DNA from: SZUA-254 sp031379665
GTDB lineage: Bacteria; Bacteroidota; Ignavibacteria; UBA10030; SZUA-254
NCBI GenBank assembly: GCA_031379665.1
Contig: JANNFI010000080.1
Coordinates: 1-64,000 of the forward strand
Reading direction: 5' to 3'
Length of the DNA stretch: 64,000 bases
Positions 9,132 through 18,400 of this stretch are shown in pieces; the stretch's first letter is position 1; the number at the start of each line of letters is the position of its first letter. The translations under genes were made by a program, and so were the position numbers. The notes beneath the pieces were generated by a model. The model ran no database searches. It was not told where the DNA came from and was given only the letters and a program-made list of their open reading frames with translations.

Positions 9132-9605
9132 TTACCGCACGACCAGGACGGGACAGGGGGCCTTCCGAACGACCTTCTCGGCCGTACTCCCGAAGAGGAT
9201 ATGTTCCATACCCGTGTGTCCGTGGGTGGCGATGATAATCAGGTCCGCCTCGAGATCCTTCGCCGCGCGGATGATTTCGATGAAGGGACGGCCCGCCGGA
9301 ACGTGCAACCTCACGACGAGTTTTCCGCCGACGTACTCTTCCGCGAGGCGGTTCAGCTCGGATTTACCGCGCTCGGTGAGCTCGCGTTCGATGGCCGGTA
9401 TCGGCGCCTGGCCGAACCCCAGATCAGAGGGGTAACCCACCATCTCGACCACGAACACCAGGACGATCTCGGCGTCGAACACCAACCCGAGGTCGACGGC
9501 GTATTGGAGGGCTTTCCTGGAATGCTCTGAAAAATCGACCGGCACGAGGATCCGACGGATCCGGGCCTTGCCGATCCCCGGCGTTTTCGCTCTTTTTCCC
9601 TTCAC
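9132..9605 (-). CDS. Universal stress protein (UspA family)
   Basis: A single-domain 157-aa Usp protein: RRILVPVDFSEHSRKALQYA at the N-terminus and IIATHGHTGMEHILFGS near the C-terminus, followed by VVRKAPCPVLVV. The ATP-binding pattern G-x2-G-x9-G-[ST] is present except that the first Gly is Ala (ATHG), so nucleotide binding is likely but not certain. The start is GTG at 9605, supported by an AGGAGG ribosome-binding site 7 nt upstream. It is convergent with the prenyl synthase gene, with 2 nt between stops. Confidence 0.88.
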   Translation of the reverse strand: MKGKRAKTPGIGKARIRRILVPVDFSEHSRKALQYAVDLGLVFDAEIVLVFVVEMVGYPSDLGFGQAPIPAIERELTERGKSELNRLAEEYVGGKLVVRLHVPAGRPFIEIIRAAKDLEADLIIIATHGHTGMEHILFGSTAEKVVRKAPCPVLVVR

Positions 9606-9619
9606 GGTTCAGCCTCCTA

Positions 9620-9635
9620 CCCCGGCGCGCCGGGG
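9620..9635. repeat. 16-bp perfect GC palindrome between ilvE and uspA
   Basis: CCCCGGCG is directly followed by its reverse complement, with ATTTTT on the right side. It lies just upstream of the uspA ribosome-binding site and downstream of the ilvE stop. On the plus strand it resembles a rho-independent terminator; on the minus strand, the direction of both flanking genes, it would sit in the uspA leader. The function is not determined. Confidence 0.5.
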
Positions 9636-9651
9636 ATTTTTCAACAGCCTG

Positions 9652-10578
9652 CTAGTCTTTATACACGAACGTCAGCCAGTTCTTCGGATCGTTCCCGTTA
9701 TGGACGACGTCGAAGAACCGCTTCTGGACGTCGAGTGTGATCGGGCCGGGCGTACCGTCCCCGATCGGGAACCGGTCGACGCTCCGGATCGGCGTGATCT
9801 CAGCGGCGGTCCCGGTGAAGAACACCTCGTCGGCGATCGTGAGGATCTCTCGCGCCACCGGCGCCTCGATGATCCTGTGCCCCGCCTCGCGCAGCAGCGC
9901 CATCACCGAAGAGCGCGTAATGCCCGGGAGGATGCTCGACGTGAACGGCGGCGTGTAGACGTCCTTGTTCTTGACGATGAAGATGTTCTCGCCGCTCCCT
10001 TCGCTGATGTACCCGAAGACGTCGAGGGCGATCCCCTCGGTGAATCCCGCCTTGATGGCCTCCATCTTGATGAGCTGTGAGTTCAGGTAGTTCCCCCCGG
10101 CCTTGGAGACCGTCGGGAGTGTGTTGGGGGCGGGGCGGGTCCAGGAGGAGACGCAGCAGTCGATGCCCTTGGTGAGGGCGTCCGCGCCGAGGTACGTGCC
10201 CCACTCCCACACGGCGATGGCGACGTCAATGGGGTTGTTGAGCGGGTTCACCCCGACGTCTCCGTAGCCGCGGTAGACGATCGGGCGGATGTAGCACGAT
10301 TTCATCTTGTTCACGCGGACCGTCTCCATGATCGCGGCGGTGAGTACATCGCGCTTGAAGGGGATTTCGCCGTGGTAGATCTTCACCGAATCGTAGAGCC
10401 GTTCAAGGTGCTTTTCGAGCCGGAAGATGGCCGGCCCCTTCTTCGTGTCGTAGCACCTGATCCCCTCGAACCAGCTCGATCCGTAGTGAATCACGTGCGA
10501 GAGGATGTGGATATTCGCATCGGCCCAGTTGACGAACTTGCCGTTCATCCAGATCTTGTCCACCGGTTTTACTGGCAT
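9652..10578 (-). CDS. ilvE: Branched-chain amino acid aminotransferase
   Basis: A 308-aa class IV PLP aminotransferase. It has HYGSSWFEGIRCYDT at the N-terminus, the PLP lysine in SKAGGNYLNS (Lys159), and EGSGENIFIV and PGITRSSV in the C-terminal half. It interconverts Val, Leu and Ile with their 2-oxo acids. The ATG at 10578 has an AAGGAG ribosome-binding site. Only 18 nt separate it from the upstream gene of the ceramide cluster, which suggests co-transcription. The 2-oxo acids it produces are precursors of iso-branched fatty acids, so the link may be functional; that is inference. Confidence 0.93.
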   Translation of the reverse strand: MPVKPVDKIWMNGKFVNWADANIHILSHVIHYGSSWFEGIRCYDTKKGPAIFRLEKHLERLYDSVKIYHGEIPFKRDVLTAAIMETVRVNKMKSCYIRPIVYRGYGDVGVNPLNNPIDVAIAVWEWGTYLGADALTKGIDCCVSSWTRPAPNTLPTVSKAGGNYLNSQLIKMEAIKAGFTEGIALDVFGYISEGSGENIFIVKNKDVYTPPFTSSILPGITRSSVMALLREAGHRIIEAPVAREILTIADEVFFTGTAAEITPIRSVDRFPIGDGTPGPITLDVQKRFFDVVHNGNDPKNWLTFVYKD

Positions 10579-10596
10579 GTCGCTTCTCCTTCGGGG

Positions 10597-11715
10597 TTAG
10601 AGTGACTTTTCGTAGATTCGGTAGAGCTTCGTTCGTGCGCCGCTCATCAGGACGGCCGCGCGGTTCATCATCAGGTTGTCCTCGAGCACCCAGCTGGCCT
10701 CCCCACCCGGGTAACCGAGGTCGTTCGCCCTCCGGCCGGTCTCGAACATCAGTAGGGTCCCGGCTCCGGTCCGCAACCGGTCGGGTAGGACGCCCAGGAC
10801 CAATATACGAACCCTGTCGATTTTATTCTTGAAAAACATCATGCAGAACAGGGCGCCCAGGAGTGATCCGGTGCGGTTGGACCTGAAGGCCTGGTTGTAG
10901 TCAGGCAGGGAGAGCGAGAACCCTATCGGGACGCCCCCCGATTCCGCAAACAACACGAGACTCGGTTCGATAACCGATTTCAGGTCTTTCGCGAGGGCAT
11001 CGAACTCCTCCTTCGTCAGGGGTACCGCTCCCCAGTTATGCTGCCAGGCGCGTGAATAGAGGTCCCTGATCCGTTCCACTTCCGCGGGAAAATCGGCCAT
11101 GTTCAGCGGCCGAATCGTCAACCCTTCCCTCTCCATCAACCGGGCGGAGACCCTGCGCATTTTGTCGCTCATGAACGTCTTCTGATGCAGGCCGTAGGCA
11201 TAGAGGTCCTTCGCCTTCACGTACCCCGCTCCCTCGACGAGTCGGGCGTAATACGGAGGATTGAAGGGCATCATAATGGCTGGAGTTTCCCCGAATCCGT
11301 CAATGAGGAGACCGTACTCGTCGTTCACCGACGGGCTCGCCGGTCCGCGTACGGCGACGACCTTTTTCGCCCGCAGCCATTCCTCGGCGGCGGCGAAGAG
11401 TGCGCGCGCGACGTCGACGTCGTCCATGCATTCGAAAAATCCGAAGAAGCCGATGTTCTCGCCGTGCTCGCGGTTGTGGTTCGCGTTGAGGATGGCCCCG
11501 ATTCTTCCGACGGGGGTCCCGTCCCTCTCGGCGATGAAGAATTCAGCGTCGGAGTGGAGGAAGAAGGGGTTCTTCTTCTTGTCCATCAGCTTGCGACGTT
11601 CCATCAGGAGGGGCGCCACCCACTTCTCCTGACCGGCGTTCATCGTCCACTGGAGTTTGATGAATAGGCGACGGTCTCTTCCCGTGCGGACCGTGCGGAT
11701 GGTAAGCGGGGGCAT
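10597..11715 (-). CDS. GNAT-fold acyltransferase, probable bacterial ceramide synthase (bCerS)
   Basis: A 372-aa protein of the long GNAT-like type. The N-terminal half carries DAEFFIAERDGTPVGRIGAI and GFFGFFECMDD, then VRGPASPSVNDEYGLLIDGF. The C-terminal half carries RPLNMADF, RIRDLYSRAWQHNWG and an acetyltransferase-like ILVLGVLPDRLRTGAG segment. Characterised bacterial ceramide synthases belong to this GNAT-type group and N-acylate 3-ketosphinganine. Assignment here rests on its position 52 nt downstream of a serine palmitoyltransferase gene, with a CerR-like reductase divergent next to that. The ATG at 11715 is chosen because the conserved region starts there. A different acyl acceptor is possible. 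Confidence 0.65.
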   Translation of the reverse strand: MPPLTIRTVRTGRDRRLFIKLQWTMNAGQEKWVAPLLMERRKLMDKKKNPFFLHSDAEFFIAERDGTPVGRIGAILNANHNREHGENIGFFGFFECMDDVDVARALFAAAEEWLRAKKVVAVRGPASPSVNDEYGLLIDGFGETPAIMMPFNPPYYARLVEGAGYVKAKDLYAYGLHQKTFMSDKMRRVSARLMEREGLTIRPLNMADFPAEVERIRDLYSRAWQHNWGAVPLTKEEFDALAKDLKSVIEPSLVLFAESGGVPIGFSLSLPDYNQAFRSNRTGSLLGALFCMMFFKNKIDRVRILVLGVLPDRLRTGAGTLLMFETGRRANDLGYPGGEASWVLEDNLMMNRAAVLMSGARTKLYRIYEKSL

Positions 11716-11767
11716 GAGGATCAGGGAGTGACGGATGTCGGGCTGCACCGTCCCTGCGCTCCGGCGA

Positions 11768-13018
11768 TCAGCTGATGATACCGAGTTTCTTCCCGGCCGT
11801 TTCGAACAGGCCGAGGATGGCATCGAGGTGCGAATCTTCGTGGGTCGTCATGTAACTGGTCCGCATCATCTGGAGGCCCTGGGGCACGCCTGGGCTGATG
11901 AAGGCGTTGACGAACACACCCGCGTCGAAGAGTGCTTTCCAGAAAGTAAACGTCAGGAGGTCGTCACCGATGATCACCGGGACGACGGCCGACTGGCCGT
12001 CGATGATTTTGAACCCGAGTTTCTTGAAGCCGGCCCGCATCCTATCGGCGTTTGCGATCAGCCGGGTAATCCTCTCCGGTTCGGCCTCGAGGATTTCGAG
12101 CGCCGCCAGGGCAGCCGCGACCGAGGCCGGCGTCGGGCTCGCGCTGAAGATCAGGGCGGGCGACTGGTGCTTGAGGAAATTGATGACGCGCTCCTCGCCC
12201 ACGACGAAGCCGCCGAGCGACGCGAAGGTCTTGCTGAAGGTCCCCATCGTCATATCGACCTCGTCGACCAGACCGAAGTGACTGGCGGTTCCGCGCCCCC
12301 CCCGGCCGATCACCCCGACCGAATGGGCGTCGTCGACGAGGATCCGGGCGTTGTATTTCTTCGCCATCGACACGAGGTGCGGCAGGTCGACGATTTCCCC
12401 CGAGGTGCTGAAGACCCCATCGGTGGCGATCAGCTTCCCGGCCCCCAGGGGGATGCGGGAGATGACCCTCTCGAGGTCGGCCATGTCGTTGTGCTTGTAC
12501 CGGACGAAGTCGGCGAACATCCCCTTCGCCATCATGTAACCGGCGACGATGCAGGCGTGGTTGTCCTTGTCGGTGACGAGGTAATCGCCCCTCTGGACGA
12601 GCGTCGGGATGATCCCCTGGGCGGTCTGGTAGCCGGTCGAGAAGAGGAGGCAGGCTGGTTTGCCCAGGAACTTCGCCAGGCGTTTCTCGAGCTCGTTGTG
12701 CAGGTCGATCGTGCCGGTGAGGTAGCGGGAACCGGAACAGCCGGTGCCGTATTTTTCGACCGCCTTCACGGCGGCTTCCTTCACCTTCGGGTGCGACGTC
12801 AGGCCGAGGTAGTTGTTCGACCCCGCCATGATCACCTTTCTCCCCTCGATCCTCACCACCGGGCCTTCGTTCTCCTCGATCGCGCGGAAGTACGGATAGA
12901 ACCCGGCTGCCTTCACCTCGTCGGCGCGCGTGAAGTCGTGGCATTTCTGGAAGAGGTCGACCGCCGGTTTCGACGGCGTCGTGGCCGGGGTCGCGGGTTG
13001 CTCGGGCGATGCGCTCAT
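11768..13018 (-). CDS. spt: Serine palmitoyltransferase (alpha-oxoamine synthase)
   Basis: A 416-aa PLP enzyme of the alpha-oxoamine synthase family. It shows GSNNYLGLTSHP, GTGCSGSRYLTGT, LLFSTGYQ, His154 in DNHAC, DDAHSVGVIG (229-238), and the PLP lysine in MGTFSKTFASLGGFV (Lys263). Paralogues in this family are KBL, BioF and HemA. The FRAI-EENEGP-VRIEGRKV N-terminus and HFGLVDEVDM before the lysine motif match bacterial serine palmitoyltransferases best. The reaction joins serine and an acyl thioester to 3-ketosphinganine, the first step of sphingolipid synthesis. The neighbouring genes support this over BioF or KBL; no biotin or threonine genes are nearby. Confidence 0.82.
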   Translation of the reverse strand: MSASPEQPATPATTPSKPAVDLFQKCHDFTRADEVKAAGFYPYFRAIEENEGPVVRIEGRKVIMAGSNNYLGLTSHPKVKEAAVKAVEKYGTGCSGSRYLTGTIDLHNELEKRLAKFLGKPACLLFSTGYQTAQGIIPTLVQRGDYLVTDKDNHACIVAGYMMAKGMFADFVRYKHNDMADLERVISRIPLGAGKLIATDGVFSTSGEIVDLPHLVSMAKKYNARILVDDAHSVGVIGRGGRGTASHFGLVDEVDMTMGTFSKTFASLGGFVVGEERVINFLKHQSPALIFSASPTPASVAAALAALEILEAEPERITRLIANADRMRAGFKKLGFKIIDGQSAVVPVIIGDDLLTFTFWKALFDAGVFVNAFISPGVPQGLQMMRTSYMTTHEDSHLDAILGLFETAGKKLGIIS

Positions 13019-13106
13019 GGCGGGTTGGGTCTGTTCGTTCTGAGAAAGTGAAGGTCGATTTTCGGCTTACATCCGGTCGGATCGTGACGGGGCCGGGGAG
13101 AGCGAG

Positions 13107-13130
13107 TCATTCCCCCGCACGCGGGAATGA
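13107..13130. repeat. Short inverted repeat (TCATTCCC...GGGAATGA)
   Basis: An 8-bp perfect stem with an 8-nt GC-rich loop lies in the 218-bp gap between the divergent spt and cerR-like genes. The form ATTCCC-N8-GGGAAT resembles small dispersed repeats known in several bacterial genomes. I see only this one copy in the window, so a regulatory hairpin is equally possible. The AT-rich stretch to its right (about 13128-13180) probably holds the divergent promoters. Confidence 0.45.
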
Positions 13131-13236
13131 GATAATTTGATGCGAAAATATTTTTTAATATACTGCAAGCGCTCGTGAAAGTCAATTCATCCCCGGTCAT
13201 TCGGGGCCCTTCAGAGAGTACATTCCCGACAATTTC

Positions 13237-14220
13237 ATGAAGATCCTGATCACCGGGGCGACGGGTTTCATCGGAAGCCACCTCGCGGACCGCCTCCACG
13301 CGCAGGGCCACTCCCTGAGGGCGATCGTCCGGAGGAGCTCCGACAAAAAATGGATCGCCGGCCTCCCGGTCGACTACCGGGAGGGTGAGTATTCCGACCC
13401 GGCATTCCTGCGAGGCGCCGTCGCCGGCGTCGATATGATCTATCATCTCGCCGGCGTCACCAAGGCCAGGAACCGTGAGGGGTACTTCGCCGGGAACCAC
13501 GCCGTCACCCGCGACCTCATCGCGGCGACGGTCATCGCCAACCCGAAACTGCGCCGATTCGTGCACATCAGCAGCGGCGCCGCCGTCGGACCCGCCTCGC
13601 CCGGGGCCGCGGTCGACGAAACGACTCCCTTCCACCCCATCACCTCCTACGGCGTCAGCAAGATGGAAGCTGAGAAGGAGTGCCTCGGGGCGATGGACCG
13701 CATTCGGCTGACGATCGTGCGCCCGCCCGCGGTCTACGGACCGCGGGACACGGAAATCTTCGAGTTTTTCCGGACGATGAGGATGGGTCTCCAGCCGCTC
13801 ATCGGTTTCAGCGAGAAACTCGTCAGCCTCATTCACGTCTCGGACCTCGTCGACGGCATCATCCTCGCCGGCGAGCACGCCGACTCGGCAGGCCGCACCT
13901 ATTTCATTTCGAGCGGGAAGTACTACAACTGGCTCCACGTGGGGGACGTGACGGCGTCGGTGATGCGCCGCAAGCCGTTCCGGGTCAAGATCCCGGAGTG
14001 GTGCGTCTACGCGATCGGGGCGGTCGCGCAGTTCGTGGCAATGTTCGGCAGCAAGCCGGCGACGCTGAACCTCGAGAAGGCGCGCGACATCGTCCAGGAC
14101 GCCTGGACGTTCGACGGGTCGAAGGCTGTGCGCGAGCTGGGCTTCAGGGAAAAACTGACGCTGGAGGAGGGAGTGCGCGGCACGCTCGAGTGGTATCGCG
14201 CTCAGGGCTGGCTCAGCTGA
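13237..14220 (+). CDS. NAD(P)-dependent epimerase/reductase, probable ceramide reductase (CerR-like)
   Basis: A 327-aa extended short-chain dehydrogenase. It has the Rossmann TGATGFIGSHL motif (residues 6-16), HLAGVTKA, and the catalytic Tyr138-x3-Lys142 in YGVSKMEAE, then VRPPAVYGPRD. The C-terminal part (residues 240-327) includes a hydrophobic segment, VYAIGAVAQFVAMF. Members of this family next to serine palmitoyltransferase and GNAT genes reduce the 3-keto group of the sphingoid base or of 3-oxo-ceramide. It is divergent from spt, with a shared promoter region. Without the neighbours it would be annotated only as an NAD-dependent epimerase. Confidence 0.68.
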   Translation: MKILITGATGFIGSHLADRLHAQGHSLRAIVRRSSDKKWIAGLPVDYREGEYSDPAFLRGAVAGVDMIYHLAGVTKARNREGYFAGNHAVTRDLIAATVIANPKLRRFVHISSGAAVGPASPGAAVDETTPFHPITSYGVSKMEAEKECLGAMDRIRLTIVRPPAVYGPRDTEIFEFFRTMRMGLQPLIGFSEKLVSLIHVSDLVDGIILAGEHADSAGRTYFISSGKYYNWLHVGDVTASVMRRKPFRVKIPEWCVYAIGAVAQFVAMFGSKPATLNLEKARDIVQDAWTFDGSKAVRELGFREKLTLEEGVRGTLEWYRAQGWLS

Positions 14221-14322
14221 ACAGCCCACGTCGGGGCGGCGGCGGCGCGGGCGTCCCGCCGGGCTTCAGCGCCCGAGGGCAGGCCCCCCGGCACACAGCC
14301 CCGCGCCAGCGAGCTTCACATA

Positions 14323-15480
14323 CTAATAGAGGAACATCGGTTTGCCCAGCAGGTGGGCGACCTTCGGCCGGTACTCCTTCACGTCGTAGAGCTCGTCCAC
14401 ATCCACCCGCTTCTTACCGGTCACGATCATATCGATCGGGACCGAGGTGTACTTCCCGTCCTTCAGCGCCACCATCCGGCCGTGCTGTTTCGACAAGAGC
14501 AAGTCGGTGGCAAGGTAGCCGTAACTCGTGCTGACCATTAAATCGAGCGCGTCCGGGGCCCCGCTGCGCATCAGGTAGGCGAGCTGCTGGTAGACCGTGC
14601 GGACGCCGGAGCGCCTCTCGATCTCCCTGCTCACCGCGTCTCCGATGCCGCCGAGCTTTTTGTGCCCGTACGCGTCGGCCTCCCCCGTCAGCGACATCTC
14701 CCCCCCGACCGGCTTGGCGCCCTCGGATATCGTCATGATCGAGTAGTGGCTCGGGTTGGCCTTGCGGTCATCGACCAGGAACTTCGTCAGCTTGTCCATG
14801 TCGAAATCCACTTCCGAGATGATCGCCCTGTCGACACCCGCGAGGTATGCCGAGATGAGCGACGTCTCGCCGGAATAGCGACCGAAGAGCTCCACCACGG
14901 CGATGCGCTCGTGAGATCCCGTCGGGGTCCTGAGGGCATGGATGAATTCCACGCTCCTCGTGACGGCAGTCGAGAAACCGATGCAGTAGTCGGTGCCATA
15001 GACGTCGTTGTCCATCGTCTTCGGGATGCAGACGATCGGGACCCCTTCCCTGTGGAGACGCGCGGCGTAGCTAAGGGTGTCGTCGCCGCCGATGGCCACG
15101 AGCGCCTCCACCTTCAGCCGTTCGAGCACCGACAGCACGTGAGGGGTGCAGTCGACCGTGTCGCCCTCGCCCGTTTTCCCGTAGGCGCTCTCGAGGAACG
15201 CCGGGATGTGCTTGCGCCCCACCTTCCCGGGATTGGTGCGCGAGGTATGGAGGTAGGTTCCCCCCGTCCTGTCGATCGTCCGTGTGTTCGCCTTGGTCAG
15301 CGCGATGACGGAGCGCTCGTGGGACTTTTTATCCGCGGGGTCATAGCGCAGGAGGCCGCCCCAGCCGAGACGGATGCCGAGCATCGTGTGGCCGGCGTCG
15401 GTGGCGCGGTAGACCGCGGCCTTGATGCAGGGATTCAATCCGGGGACGTCGCCGCCCCCGGTCAGGATTCCGATGTTCAT
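14323..15480 (-). CDS. 6-phosphofructokinase, pyrophosphate-type active site
   Basis: A 385-aa PfkA-family protein starting MNIGILTGGGD. Two residues that separate donor types are visible: the donor-site motif is GGDD (131-134), not GGDG, and the next motif is PKTMDNDV with Lys154 in place of the Gly of PGTIDND. This Asp/Lys pair is the known signature of pyrophosphate-dependent enzymes. Substrate-site elements are present (FGRYSGETSLISAYLAG). It would phosphorylate fructose 6-phosphate, reversibly if PPi is the donor. It is convergent with the cerR-like gene and not obviously linked to its neighbours. Confidence 0.85.
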   Translation of the reverse strand: MNIGILTGGGDVPGLNPCIKAAVYRATDAGHTMLGIRLGWGGLLRYDPADKKSHERSVIALTKANTRTIDRTGGTYLHTSRTNPGKVGRKHIPAFLESAYGKTGEGDTVDCTPHVLSVLERLKVEALVAIGGDDTLSYAARLHREGVPIVCIPKTMDNDVYGTDYCIGFSTAVTRSVEFIHALRTPTGSHERIAVVELFGRYSGETSLISAYLAGVDRAIISEVDFDMDKLTKFLVDDRKANPSHYSIMTISEGAKPVGGEMSLTGEADAYGHKKLGGIGDAVSREIERRSGVRTVYQQLAYLMRSGAPDALDLMVSTSYGYLATDLLLSKQHGRMVALKDGKYTSVPIDMIVTGKKRVDVDELYDVKEYRPKVAHLLGKPMFLY

Positions 15481-15494
15481 CGTTCGTGCTCCAT

Positions 15495-18400
15495 TCAGTC
15501 TGTGGTTGTCGCGCTCGTCGTGACGGGAGCGTGATGACGTAATTGCATTTCGTCCGCGGCGGCGCGTTCGCGAACGCCCGGGAGATATGCGTAGACGGCC
15601 GGAATGACATAGAGCGTCAGACCGCCCGAAACGATGAGGCCGCCGATGACCGCGATGCCCATCGAGATCCTGCTCCCCGCCCCCGATCCCAGGCCGAGCG
15701 CGATCGGCAGGATGCCGAGGATCGTCGAGAGCGACGTCATCAGGATCGGCCGGAGCCGCGCCACCGCCGCGCTCACCACCGCCTCGGCGGCGCTCAGGCC
15801 GGTCTCGCGCCGCTGGTTCGCGAACTCCACAATCAGTATGCCGTTTTTCGTGACGAGACCGATCAGCATGATGACGCCGATCTGGCTGAACATGTTGAAC
15901 GTCTGGCGGAAGTACCAGAGCGAAAGGAGCGCGCCGGCGATCGCCAGCGGGACGGTGAACATGATGATCAGCGGGTCGCGGAAACTCTCGAACTGCGCGG
16001 CGAGCGCCAGGTAGGTCAGGACGAGCGCAATCAGGAAGACGAAGAGCAGGCTGCCGGAACTCTCGGCGAAGTCCCTCGAGGGACCGTCGAGCGCGGTCGT
16101 ATAGGTGTCGTCCAGGACCTTTTTCGCTATACCGTCCATCGCCTCGATCCCGTCGCCGAGGGTAAAGCCCGGGGCCAGGCCCGCCGACACGGTCGCCGAA
16201 ATCTGCCGGTCGAAGCGGTAGAGCTCCGGCGGGGTGGCCTGCTCGGAGAGTTTCACCAGATTGTCGAGCTGGATCAATTCCCCCGTCCTGCTCCGGACGA
16301 AAATCGCCGTCAGCCCCGCCGGCGTGTCACGGTTTTGCCTGGTCAACTGCCCGATCACCTGGTACTGCTTCCCGTCGAGGATGAAATACCCGTACCGTTG
16401 TCCGCTCAATGTGAGCTGGAGGGTCTGGGCCACGTCGCTCACCGAGAGGCCGAGCGAGCGCGTGCGTTCACGGTCGATCTCAACGACGAGTTCCGGTTTA
16501 TTGAACTTGAGGTCGACGTCGGACACCACGAAGGCGGGGTTGGCGTTTACCGAGTCGATGAAGCGCGGGAGAGCGTCCCTCAACTTATCGAAATTCGGCG
16601 CGCGCAGGACGTATCGGACCGGAAGGCCGCCCCGGGAGCCACCGCTTCCGAGCGCTATCGTCTGGTCCTGAGTGACGACGGTCCGGGCGTCGTTCAACTT
16701 CCTCACCGAACGGAAGAGTTCGTCTGCGATTTCCTGCTGCGTGCGGTCCCTGTCGTCGGGGGCCACGAGCGTCACGGTGGTCCTCCCGGAATTCGCTGCG
16801 CCTCCCTGGCCCGAGGTATTCGCCAGCACCGCGTCCGCTTCTGGCACTTCGTTGCGGATAAGCTGGATGAGGCTGTCCATATACGCGTCCATCCGCTCGA
16901 ACGATGTGCCTTCGGGCGCCGTGGAGTTCAACCGGAGCCTGCTCCGGTCCTCGAGGGGGGCGAGCTCCTGCGGCAATGCGGCGAAAAACGTCCACATCAG
17001 GCCCGCCATCGCGAGGATGATCACGAAGGCGGTCGAGCGTCGTCGCATGAAAGCGCGAAGGGTTTTTTCGTACCCGGCGATCATCCTGACGAAGAACGGT
17101 TCGGTCAGCGTATAGAAACGTGTGTGTTGCGTGCGGGCGCGGATGAACCGCGTGCTCAGCATCGGCGTGAGCGTCAACGCGACGAACGCCGAGATGACCA
17201 CGGCGCCGCCGACGACCATCCCGAACTCCCTGAAGAGCCTGCCCGTGAGGCCCTGGAGGAACATGATCGGCAAGAAAACCGCCACGAGCGCCACCGTCGT
17301 CGAGATCACGGCGAAGAAGACCTCCTTCGAGCCGGCGAAACCCGCCTCCATCGGGTCGACACCGCGTTCGATTTTCGCGTAGATGTTTTCGAGAACCACA
17401 ATAGCATCGTCCACCACGAGGCCGATGGCGAGGACCAGGCCGAGGAGCGTCAACACGTTGATCGAAAAGCCCGCCAGGTACATCAGGAAGAACGCGCCGA
17501 CGAGTGAGATGGGAATCGCAAATACGGGAACAAGCGTCGTTCGCCAGTCGCGCAGGAAGAGAAAGATGATCATCACGACCAGTCCGAACGCGACGAGGAT
17601 CGTTTCGCGCACTTCGAGGATCGAGCTCCTGATGTACTTCGTCGCATCCCAGACGATGCCGGTCTCGATGTCCGCGGGGAGGTCCTTCCTGATCTGCTCC
17701 GCGCGGCGGTAGAACTCGTCGGCGATCACGATGTGGTTCGAACCGGGCTGGGGAACGAGGGCGATGGCAACGCGCGGACCGGCGAGCCCCTTGGAGACCG
17801 ACCTCGTGTCCTCCGGGGCCAGTTCGGCGTACCCGATGTCCCGGAACCGGACGATGCGCCCGTCCTGCACCCGAATGATGAGATTGTTGAACTCTTCGGC
17901 CGTGCGGAGCCGGCTGAGGGTCCTGACCGTGAGTTCGACCTCATACCCCTCGATGCGGCCCGCCGGGAGCTCGAGGTTTTCCGCGTTGAGCGCCGTCCGT
18001 ACGTCCAGAGGCGTCACCTGGTAGGCTGCGAGCTTCGCCGGGTCCATCCAGAGCCGCATCGCGTACCGTTTTTCGCCGAAGATGCGGACCTCGCTCGCCC
18101 CGGGGATGGTCTGCATCCGCTCCCTGAAAATCCGGTCCGCAATGTCGGTCAACTGCAGGAGGTCTCTCGTCCTGCTCGAGATGTTCAGGACGATGATCGG
18201 GCTCGCGTCGGCGTCGGCCTTGGCGACGACCGGGGGGTCGACGTCGGGCGGCAGGCTCCGGAGAGAGCCCGCGACCTTGTCGCGGACGTCGTTCGCGGCG
18301 GTTTCGAGGTCGACCGAAAGGACGAACTCGATCGAAATGTTGCTGCTCCCTTCGCGGCTCGAGGATACGAGCGTGCGGATGCCCGGTACGCCCGAGATCG

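Noticed and set aside
9620..9640. Terminator for the prenyl synthase or ilvE
   Set aside because: The T-run is on the plus side, but the plus-strand gene ends at 9129, beyond the intervening uspA gene. For minus-strand transcripts there is no T-run, so I list it as a palindrome only.
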